Assembly (NCBI GenBank): GCA_016207765.1
Contig: JACQOY010000225.1
Location: 1-8,386 of the forward strand
DNA: 8,386 nt
Source of the DNA: Deltaproteobacteria bacterium
GTDB taxonomy: Bacteria > UBA10199 > SBBF01
Direction of reading: 5' to 3'
In this document: one piece after another, positions 1-6,107 of the stretch
Layout: the number at the start of each line of letters is the position of its first letter
How positions within the stretch are numbered: the stretch's first letter is position 1
Program-made: the position numbers and the translations under genes
Notes under the pieces: generated by a model
Told to the model about the DNA's origin: nothing
Databases searched by the model: none
The model's input: only the letters and a program-made list of their open reading frames with translations

Positions 1-2680
1 ACGTACGGATAAGGGCAGGGCTTCTTAAGGCCGGAGAAGTGAGGCCGGGCGGAATATCCCCTGCATAGGCGGCCGCACCACCCAAAAGAAAAGACCTTTC
101 GCCAACCTTTCTCCCGTCCCCTGTTTCCTCTTGCTTCGCTTCATACGAATCTTTCTCGAAGGCCACCGCTACTTCCTCTTCTGATTCTCTCTCTGGTTCT
201 TTCGTCTGAGCCGGTGCTTCTTCCGAAGCAGGGACCTCTCTTCTTCTCAACTCCCGCATCTCAATATCTTTTAAAACCACCTCTCTCCTGAAAAGAAGGT
301 CGTCGATTTCATAGTTGGTGAGATTATCCTTTAGTTTGTCAGAAGCAACATCGGGTGCGAGTTGTCGAATCGCCCGGGCAAATGAAGCAGGATACCTTTC
401 GGGGAGATGAACTCCGAAGGGCCTTCTTAAAGGGAAATCAAAATCGTCATGGGCTTTTTTTCCTACCAGCCCCAGCGCAAAGGCATAACTATTGTCACCG
501 GTCATCAGTTGTCCCTCTGCATCCATACGCACAAAATCGGTCCATCCCAACCAGTTGCCGATCAAAAATTGAAAGGCAAGAGCCTCATGGAGGGAATCAG
601 GGTCTGCTTTTTCTTCATCGAAATATTCGTGACAAGGAAAAGGACTGACAAGCCCTGTTTGTCCGTTCACACGTGCCATCCATGAAGAGGGGACGGTTTT
701 GATTCCCATCAGTTCTTTAAGTTGGGAGACAGCCAGCATCCGCCGAAAGGTGCTGATGTCATCACGATTACCCCGAAAGGGACGGAAAATATGTTCTTCG
801 CCATCAATGGCAACGTTGTAGAGCTCGCCAATAGCATAGGAAAAGAAAGGAGGGGCTTGCAAATCCCCCTGGTAGGATGGCAGGGAATTCTTGTCTTTCA
901 TTGCCGCAAGCCATTCTCTTGCCTTGTTGGCATCTTCAAACCGCATCAGATCTCTTTGTTTCGCCGGATGGCCGGCGGCGGAAGGATAGTTGTCTCTTTT
1001 TTGATCAAGAAGGTCCTGAACAGCCGCAAGGAGGGGAGAGAGTACATGGTTGCCATCAGAGGCCTCGAGCAGGCCCCGAAACCAAAGGTGTGTGATCCAG
1101 ACTTCCCCATCAAATGGCTGTAAGAAAAGACCGATTGTGCCACCCTTTTTTTCTCTCCAAAAAAAAGGATTTTTTCCGGGAGTATTCCAGAGGCTCAATT
1201 CTTGCATTGTTTTTTGAATCATCTGAGCGGCTCGGTTGTCCGGATTTTCGGAAAAATCCATATAACCTTCCGCCATGGGATCATCGGTTGCCAATCCAAT
1301 CCCGTCGATCTTTCCTCCCTTTCCTTCAATAAGAACAACGGAACGCAGAGGAGCAAGTTTTACCTGATCCCGGATGGTATTTTTTGGAGAGGAGAGGAGG
1401 CGGGTGAGCTGAAGGTGATCTCTCAGTTTCCGTTCCAGTGCGGTGATCCCCCCGACAGTAAAGGGAAATGTCGTCATATGTCCTGCCGGGTCTTTTCCGG
1501 AAGAGACAGGAATTTCTTCGACACGAACCGGATGACGCAAGATTTGTTCAAGATAAGCGGGAATTGGCGTTTGTTGAATGGCAATGCGGGCTGTCGATAT
1601 ACTCACAACGCGACTGACAATCGCTTCAAGTTCGCGATCCGTCAGGGAATGAATGGGAGGAGACGTTGTGTTCGGTGGAAAAGGGTATCCCTCTTGACGC
1701 AAATCTTCTATCACTTCAGCGACATCACCATAATGTCTTCCAATATATTCTCTATTTTTTTCCAAATAAGCGGCAACCCGTTGCATTTCCTCCGGAGGGA
1801 GAAAACCGGGACGAATAATATGAGGTTTCATCCAGTAAAAAAGGGTAAAGTCGAGATGGTCACTATCAACAGAACGCCCAGGATGTCGGATGGAACGGGT
1901 TGTAAAAAATTCGAATTCAGCAGGATCGATCAACACAAGACGTCCATCGAGGAGAATCAAAAAATCAAGATCTTGCGTCCAAACGCCAAGACGGTCAAAA
2001 TATCTTCGGGCCCGAAGTAAATCAGTCAGAGTTTGATGGTTGATGCGATGGCTGATGGGTTCCCGGATGTCGGCAAAATTATAGATATCTTTTGTGTTAA
2101 GGCCGTTTGGTATTTCTTCCATAAAGATGCCTATGGAATCTCGATCGGGAAAGAAGGCCGCACCGTAAAAGCGGGGACCCATTCCCAAAAGGGAAAAGAT
2201 GGCATAATTTCTTATCTCACGAACCGTATCCTCCCCCATATCGTCGATCATTTTGACGACGAGAGGACCTCTTGTTCCCTCAACGGTGGCACGATAGACA
2301 CCATTGTTATTGCCCCCAAATCCCCAATTTTGCCACCCGCGCCCCACACCCAAATTTTTTGAGTAATCGACTTCGACACGATCGAGAGGAACCAAGCCGA
2401 ATTCTTCTATTGCTGTACGAGCAAGGAGTACAAGGACTTGGTTCATTGCTGTTTCATCAGGATCTTCGTCAGGCGTCGGCATTAAAATAAAACTTGGAGG
2501 GGGAGGGCCCGCGGCAACGTAGGTGCTTCCGCCGGTCGTGCCGATAGCACCGGCACCGCTTTCAATCGCCTGCGCCACAAAGCCTACAGCGGCCACTCCC
2601 GGCCATTCCTCCGCCAGATCGCCTGAAGGAGATTGAGGAAAGGATCCCAAATCGGCTTTTTGAATTGTTGTGTCGCCCAT
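1..2680 (-). CDS. Large cytoplasmic protein with kinase-like N-terminal domain and a second degenerate kinase-like region; partial, runs off the left edge
   Basis: An uninterrupted minus-strand frame of 893 codons starts at ATG 2678-2680 and is still open at the window edge, so the C-terminus is missing. An in-frame stop at 2705-2707 limits the start; the ribosome site is poor. No signal peptide or membrane segment is visible. Residues 1-80 are Gly/Pro-rich. Residues about 112-290 look like a protein-kinase/APH fold: Gly-rich loop GFGGNNNGVYRA (120-131), VVKM with Lys143, Glu155 in the next helix, hinge IFMEEIPNG, TQDLDFLI (Asp237 as catalytic base) and LIDPAE (Asp252 as metal ligand). The usual Asn five residues after the catalytic Asp is Ile242. 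Residues 374-600 are unrecognised. Residues about 615-760 resemble a second, altered kinase core (IFRPF, VPSSW, FLIGNW, GDNSYAF). Residues 780-853 are highly charged. Coding status is nearly certain; kinase fold is an inference from motifs; substrate unknown. Confidence 0.9.
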   Translation of the reverse strand, partial: MGDTTIQKADLGSFPQSPSGDLAEEWPGVAAVGFVAQAIESGAGAIGTTGGSTYVAAGPPPPSFILMPTPDEDPDETAMNQVLVLLARTAIEEFGLVPLDRVEVDYSKNLGVGRGWQNWGFGGNNNGVYRATVEGTRGPLVVKMIDDMGEDTVREIRNYAIFSLLGMGPRFYGAAFFPDRDSIGIFMEEIPNGLNTKDIYNFADIREPISHRINHQTLTDLLRARRYFDRLGVWTQDLDFLILLDGRLVLIDPAEFEFFTTRSIRHPGRSVDSDHLDFTLFYWMKPHIIRPGFLPPEEMQRVAAYLEKNREYIGRHYGDVAEVIEDLRQEGYPFPPNTTSPPIHSLTDRELEAIVSRVVSISTARIAIQQTPIPAYLEQILRHPVRVEEIPVSSGKDPAGHMTTFPFTVGGITALERKLRDHLQLTRLLSSPKNTIRDQVKLAPLRSVVLIEGKGGKIDGIGLATDDPMAEGYMDFSENPDNRAAQMIQKTMQELSLWNTPGKNPFFWREKKGGTIGLFLQPFDGEVWITHLWFRGLLEASDGNHVLSPLLAAVQDLLDQKRDNYPSAAGHPAKQRDLMRFEDANKAREWLAAMKDKNSLPSYQGDLQAPPFFSYAIGELYNVAIDGEEHIFRPFRGNRDDISTFRRMLAVSQLKELMGIKTVPSSWMARVNGQTGLVSPFPCHEYFDEEKADPDSLHEALAFQFLIGNWLGWTDFVRMDAEGQLMTGDNSYAFALGLVGKKAHDDFDFPLRRPFGVHLPERYPASFARAIRQLAPDVASDKLKDNLTNYEIDDLLFRREVVLKDIEMRELRRREVPASEEAPAQTKEPERESEEEVAVAFEKDSYEAKQEETGDGRKVGERSFLLGGAAAYAGDIPPGLTSPALRSPALIRT

Positions 2681-2833
2681 CAGACTTAAGGCCCTTCGGC
2701 CCGTTTATTGCCTGTCTTACTACTCTTATCGGCAAGAAAATAATAAAGTTGCGTGAAAAATGTATACACAAGAAGGGAGGGTATGACAAGGGGTGCTTCC
2801 CCGGTCTCCGCATTGCCGGGGCCAAGGTCTTAC
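2681..2833 (-). promoter_or_regulatory. Intergenic leader before the kinase-like gene, with small inverted repeats
   Basis: This 153-nt gap holds no gene. Three inverted repeats are visible: CCCCGG/CCGGGG (2799-2804 with 2816-2821, 11-nt loop), TTGCC/GGCAA (2708-2712 with 2731-2735), and a GGCC/GGCC mini-hairpin with a 4-nt loop at 2691-2702, close to the start codon. None is followed by a T-run on the minus strand, so I do not call a terminator. An AT-rich stretch at 2736-2770 could carry a promoter (TATTAT-like -10), but no convincing -35 accompanies it. Whether the kinase-like gene is co-transcribed with its upstream neighbour or has its own promoter cannot be decided here. Confidence 0.3.
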
Positions 2834-4078
2834 TTATGGGGCATACTCATAGGCTCCGATATCGCATGTCCCAACGCGAGCTTGTCCGCGTTGATCGAAG
2901 GCGAGGGCGCCGCCGGTGCAAATAGTCGGATCCGCCGCGTCAATGGCCGGGCTTTCCGCCGAAAGGGGAAAGTAAGTTCTTCCCGGAAGAGCTTCATCCA
3001 CAAATGCTCCCAGGACGGGATCGACATCAAGAAGATCGGGACCGGCGTTTGAGGCGGACAGAGGCACTCCCAATTCCTGATTAACGACGCCAATGAGATT
3101 ATATCCCAGCGATGTCATGTCGGCTCCTGAATAGTCTGAGGTGGTGTTTTCGGTAGCCGTATTGTTGGCGAGCAGGGTGCTTTTGATATTCAGTTGACTC
3201 GATGGAGGAACACCGGGGGCAAAGAAAATACCGCCGCCGTTGTCGGCATTATTTCCCGAAATTGTTGAGTGGGTTATTGTCATATTTGACCGGTTGTAGA
3301 TTCCTCCGCCGGCGCTTGCTTGGGGACCGTTTTCCGCCGTGTTGTTATCGGCAATGGTTGTGTTGCTGATCAAAGCCCAGCCATCTTCGCTGGAATAGAT
3401 CCCCCCTCCCATAACGACGGCGCTATTGTCGAAAATGCCGCAGTTGACCACACTGATTCCGGCGTTATTGCTTTCTCCCCCGTTATATCCGTCATATTTT
3501 CCGCTAAAGACTGCTCCGCCTTGCCCCGCGTTGTTGCCCGACAGGGTAAGCCGGCGCAGATGGAGGACCCCCAGGTTGAGAATGGCTCCGCCGCGAGTGG
3601 CCTCGCCTTCTCCCAAACTGAATCCTTTGATGACCAGATTTTTCATCGTTACCGCCACATTTTCTTTGATCTGAAAAGCTCTGCCGGTGAAAGTTTTGGA
3701 TGGCATAATGACAGGATTGGCTGTTTGCCCCTTCTTAGCTGTGCCTGTGATGGTCAGATTGTCGGTAATATCAAGGTCATTATCGGCGTCATTAATATGA
3801 TCCATAAAATCGTAGGGTGTGGAGAGAGACTGACTTCTTGTGAGGAAATAGGTGCCGGTTGGGAGTTGAATGGTATCGGGCCCTGACCGTGCATTGGCCT
3901 CCATGACGGCCGCACGGAGGGTGCATCCCGCTTTTACTGCGGCGCAGACACCATCGCCTGGATGAACATCAACGACATCAGCGCTGCTGTTGACCGTAAA
4001 GGTGGCGGCCCAGGTGTTGGGAATTGAAAGCAAAGTCATCACGGAAAAGAAGCCCAGGGTTTTTTTAATGGTATTCAT
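2834..4078 (-). CDS. Secreted beta-helix protein, CSLREA / choice-of-anchor Q type, no C-terminal anchor
   Basis: 414 residues from the chosen ATG at 4076-4078. An ATG at 4099 in the same frame would add seven residues, but GGGAG lies 6 nt before the 4078 codon and inside that extension, so 4078 is preferred. Residues 1-24/25 form a Sec signal peptide (basic NTIKKT, hydrophobic core, NTWAA cleavage region). Then come a CSLREA-type motif, CTLRAAVMEAN (52-62), and PDTIQLPTGTY. Roughly residues 108-308 carry parallel beta-helix turns with repeated GGAI/GGGIY and STISGNNA-type motifs. The choice-of-anchor Q module (LGYNLIG through SPAIDAAD to CDIGAYEY) fills about 323-412. In this class the Q module is often followed by a sorting signal; here the protein stops two residues later, so it is probably released or held non-covalently. 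Likely an extracellular or surface structural/adhesive protein; ligand unknown. It follows the lipoprotein gene by 33 nt. Confidence 0.92.
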   Translation of the reverse strand: MNTIKKTLGFFSVMTLLSIPNTWAATFTVNSSADVVDVHPGDGVCAAVKAGCTLRAAVMEANARSGPDTIQLPTGTYFLTRSQSLSTPYDFMDHINDADNDLDITDNLTITGTAKKGQTANPVIMPSKTFTGRAFQIKENVAVTMKNLVIKGFSLGEGEATRGGAILNLGVLHLRRLTLSGNNAGQGGAVFSGKYDGYNGGESNNAGISVVNCGIFDNSAVVMGGGIYSSEDGWALISNTTIADNNTAENGPQASAGGGIYNRSNMTITHSTISGNNADNGGGIFFAPGVPPSSQLNIKSTLLANNTATENTTSDYSGADMTSLGYNLIGVVNQELGVPLSASNAGPDLLDVDPVLGAFVDEALPGRTYFPLSAESPAIDAADPTICTGGALAFDQRGQARVGTCDIGAYEYAP

Positions 4079-4084
4079 TTTTGT

Positions 4085-4089
4085 CTCCC
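4085..4089 (-). promoter_or_regulatory. Shine-Dalgarno that decides the start of the short beta-helix gene
   Basis: GGGAG on the minus strand sits 6 nt before the ATG at 4078. It lies downstream of the alternative in-frame ATG at 4099, which has only AT-rich sequence in front of it. This favours the shorter protein, whose N-terminus is then a compact signal peptide. Confidence 0.7.
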
Positions 4090-4111
4090 TTTTGTTCATA
4101 CGTTAAAATAT

Positions 4112-5155
4112 TTACTCGGTGGAAAAGGTGTCCTCTGCCGTTTCAAGGGAGGTAATTCGCGGCTTGCCGAAAGCGAAGCTCTCCATCTCGGAGGCATCGA
4201 GGATATTGTCGTCGTCATCATCGTCAAAGGACATCGAACGCTCCACGGAAAAGGTCATTGTCAGCGTATCGGAGGCGCCCGAGTCGATCAGGGCTTCGGT
4301 GATGTTGAGCGGCGCCAGGCCGTCGTCCGTGGTCGATCCGAATGAGGAGTTGTAAACCCACTCTCCGTTGTCACCGCGAGTCAATTCATCCAACACACCG
4401 GTCTGCGTCAGCGGGTTGGAGGGACGCCCTTCGGACAAAGAGGCGAAATTTTCCCCGTCGAGATCCCACCAGTACCAGATGCCGTCTCTTGAGTTGAGAA
4501 AAACAATGTCACCCGCCAGAACTTCCCCCTCCCCAAGACCGGAGAGATAAGAAGCGGTGTAACCTTCGAGTGTCGTGGAACAGCCGCCTTCGTTTAAGCA
4601 GAGGAGGGCGAATTCAAAGCCGTCGGCGCTTTCCGGAACATTTGCGTCGCTTTCACTGCCGGGAAAAGCGGTTATGAGGAAGTCAATTCCCAGACGAACA
4701 GCCGAATAGAGGCCCGCCTCCTCGATCAAGTCGGTGGAAATGGTTTCACTCGTTCCCACCGAATCGTCCACCTCCGATGCGGAAGCGGTGTAGATGATCT
4801 GATCCGAGAGGAGGGCGGCATTAAGGGTAGCGGCGTTCATTTCTTCGCCGGCTCCAAGAAACGGATCCACTTCTTCCCCTCTTTCCCCCGGGCATTCCAT
4901 ATCGCTTCCCGATGAGTCGGTGCAATGAATGAGCGCCAGATGGCGAATTCCCAGAATATAGACATCCGGCGTGTATTCGCCGCCTGAAACGGCCGCCTTT
5001 TTCAGGGCTTCCCCCCCGGAGGCGCCCACGTTATCGGTAAGGCTTACGTTGATCTGGGCCCCTCTGGGATTTCCGACGGTTGTCAGGCTGGAACTGCAGG
5101 CTGTTCCCAGAAACAAAAAAGCCAGGCAAAAGGCAAAAATTTTATTTCTTGTCAT
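4112..5155 (-). CDS. Predicted lipoprotein of unknown function, coupled to the TIGR02147-type regulator
   Basis: 347 residues from ATG 5153-5155. Upstream in-frame ATGs at 5176 and 5185 are less likely because GGGAGG lies only 5 nt before 5155 and the resulting N-terminus is a classic lipoprotein signal: MTRNK, a hydrophobic run, then LFLGTAC with Cys20 as the lipidated residue. Gly at the -3 position is slightly off the usual lipobox. The mature protein begins SSSLTTVGNPRG; Ser at +2 is compatible with outer-membrane sorting. The rest is acidic and looks beta-rich, with four Cys (78, 88, 186, 192) that could form two disulfides, GLYSAVRLGIDFLITAF around 148-164, and six consecutive Asp (311-316) near the end. 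I recognise no family. The start codon lies inside the last codons of the regulator gene (14-nt overlap), which suggests translational coupling and a shared job at the cell envelope. Confidence 0.88.
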   Translation of the reverse strand: MTRNKIFAFCLAFLFLGTACSSSLTTVGNPRGAQINVSLTDNVGASGGEALKKAAVSGGEYTPDVYILGIRHLALIHCTDSSGSDMECPGERGEEVDPFLGAGEEMNAATLNAALLSDQIIYTASASEVDDSVGTSETISTDLIEEAGLYSAVRLGIDFLITAFPGSESDANVPESADGFEFALLCLNEGGCSTTLEGYTASYLSGLGEGEVLAGDIVFLNSRDGIWYWWDLDGENFASLSEGRPSNPLTQTGVLDELTRGDNGEWVYNSSFGSTTDDGLAPLNITEALIDSGASDTLTMTFSVERSMSFDDDDDDNILDASEMESFAFGKPRITSLETAEDTFSTE

Positions 5156-6047
5156 TTTTTCCTCCCAGAAATTCATCCTCGTCAAACCGGGTGAAAGGGA
5201 GGAGTTGCATGTTGAGCATGAAGAGTTCCAGTTTGTCGCCGATGGGAAGGCCGGAGGGTTGATGGCTTTTACTCAGAATAAAGCGGACCACTTCATCCTG
5301 AAAACGGTGCATCATTTTTTTTAATTCCTGAAAAGCCTCCCGATCGATCAGGGAAACCGTCGAGGAAAATTCACGAAGCCGATGGGAGACTTTCATGAGA
5401 ATTTCCTGCGACTCCTTGAGCACTTCCGAATGGTAATTGAAGGCCGCCATCGATTCGACTTCTTTTCCCGTATGCAGTTCGGCGTCGTTCTGGCGGAGAC
5501 GTCCCCTGTCGTCGCGAACAAACAGGTTGAGTTGTTCCAGCGTTTTTAAGGCGTGTTTGATTTCCCAGACGGTGACGGTGCCGGCGAGTTTGTCCTGGAT
5601 CCACTCGGGATCCTCGCGGAAATCGGGATGAGCCGCCAGTTCCCGGATGGTCACATAATACCAGTGGCTTAAATATTCGTACTGTTCGCGGACAAAGGCA
5701 TTTTCCTCTTTGCGGCTCCGGCGCGTCAGGATTTCTTCAAAGAAAAATTTCCTGGTCTTTAAATCTTTTGCCTCCTTGTAATTGACCAAAAGCTGGAGGT
5801 GGCGGCTCTCCCTTTTTCCCAGATCAAGCCCCTCGGCAAAGCGATGTACACTTTTGGGGGAGATCGGCCTTACTTCGTCCAAGACCCATTTCAGATAGGT
5901 GGGGGATTTAAAGCCCGATTTTTTGCAAAAAGCGCGAAAACTGAAATTTCCTATATTCCGCTTATATTGAACCAAGTCGTTGATATAAGGGACATAATCC
6001 ATATAGCTATTTATCTCAACCGGCTGTTTTATCGCCTCTTCTATCAC
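5142..6047 (-). CDS. TIGR02147-family protein, predicted helix-turn-helix regulator
   Basis: 301 residues, starting with GTG at 6045-6047; stop TAA at 5142-5144. Residues 34-80 fit the family's N-terminal HTH region: FSFRAFCKKSGFKSPTYLKWV, then SPKSVHRFAEGLDLGKRE, resembling the FSYRxF...G..SPS.LK.V pattern. The YLSHWYYVTIRELAAHPDF segment (125-143) and EWIQDKL match the second conserved block, followed by a winged-helix-like stretch (158-190) and a helical tail. The family is known from Fibrobacter, Bdellovibrio and related genomes, often as many paralogues beside cell-surface lipoproteins; DNA binding is predicted, not shown. An ATG at 6002 (residue 16) is an alternative start, but family similarity begins near residue 12 (INSYMDYVPYIND), so the GTG is preferred although no Shine-Dalgarno precedes it. 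Its 3' end carries the ribosome site of the lipoprotein gene, so it may control that gene and the following beta-helix gene. Confidence 0.88.
   Translation of the reverse strand: MIEEAIKQPVEINSYMDYVPYINDLVQYKRNIGNFSFRAFCKKSGFKSPTYLKWVLDEVRPISPKSVHRFAEGLDLGKRESRHLQLLVNYKEAKDLKTRKFFFEEILTRRSRKEENAFVREQYEYLSHWYYVTIRELAAHPDFREDPEWIQDKLAGTVTVWEIKHALKTLEQLNLFVRDDRGRLRQNDAELHTGKEVESMAAFNYHSEVLKESQEILMKVSHRLREFSSTVSLIDREAFQELKKMMHRFQDEVVRFILSKSHQPSGLPIGDKLELFMLNMQLLPFTRFDEDEFLGGKNDKK
5161..5166 (-). promoter_or_regulatory. Shine-Dalgarno of the lipoprotein gene, inside the regulator's last codons
   Basis: GGGAGG with a 5-nt all-A spacer precedes the ATG at 5155. The same bases encode Leu-Gly-Gly near the end of the regulator, so ribosomes finishing the regulator end on top of the lipoprotein start. 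It also decides against the upstream in-frame ATGs at 5176 and 5185. Confidence 0.8.
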
Positions 6048-6076
6048 AAAGAGATCATAATAGAAAAAAGGGCTTA
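6048..6076 (-). promoter_or_regulatory. Possible promoter for the regulator gene, giving a very short or absent leader
   Basis: On the minus strand TATTAT (6057-6062) resembles a -10 box and ends 9 nt before the GTG start; a T-rich stretch lies before it. The best -35-like hexamer, TTGCAC at 6077-6082, is only 14 nt away and matches poorly. If real, transcription would begin almost at the start codon, which would fit the missing Shine-Dalgarno. Equally possible is read-through from the upstream beta-helix gene, because no terminator separates them. Confidence 0.25.
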
Positions 6077-6084
6077 GTGCAATA

Positions 6085-6107
6085 TACTAAAATTTTTATT
6101 ACTAAAA
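6085..6107. repeat. Direct repeat TACTAAAA x2, 15-nt period, candidate operator
   Basis: TACTAAAA occurs at 6085-6092 and again at 6100-6107 on the plus strand (TTTTAGTA on the minus strand). The second copy covers the stop codon of the upstream beta-helix gene. The repeats sit in the 54-nt AT-rich gap in front of the regulator gene, a natural place for an autoregulatory site, but AT-rich chance repetition is a real alternative. Confidence 0.3.

Noticed and set aside
1202..2020. 272-codon plus-strand open frame
   Set aside because: It is antisense to the kinase-like gene, whose frame is continuous over 893 codons and shows ordered motifs. The plus-strand product is rich in Arg, Ser and Cys with no recognisable domain or ribosome site.
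2799..2821. CCCCGG/CCGGGG hairpin as a terminator for the short beta-helix gene
   Set aside because: The stem is only 6 bp and the minus strand continues AAGCACCCC with no T-run.
2562..2825. Minus-strand 87-codon frame across the gap before the kinase-like gene
   Set aside because: It overlaps the kinase-like gene's N-terminal coding region in another frame, has no ribosome site and no recognisable sequence.
2808..2825. GG-N10-GC spacing in the gap before the kinase-like gene (TTGGCC...AATGC)
   Set aside because: The -12 half is ATGC rather than TTGC and the -24 half ends in CC; it lies in G+C-rich sequence where such spacing arises by chance.
3320..3886. 188-codon plus-strand open frame
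   Set aside because: Antisense to the short beta-helix gene; the minus strand encodes clear signal peptide, CSLREA and choice-of-anchor Q motifs.
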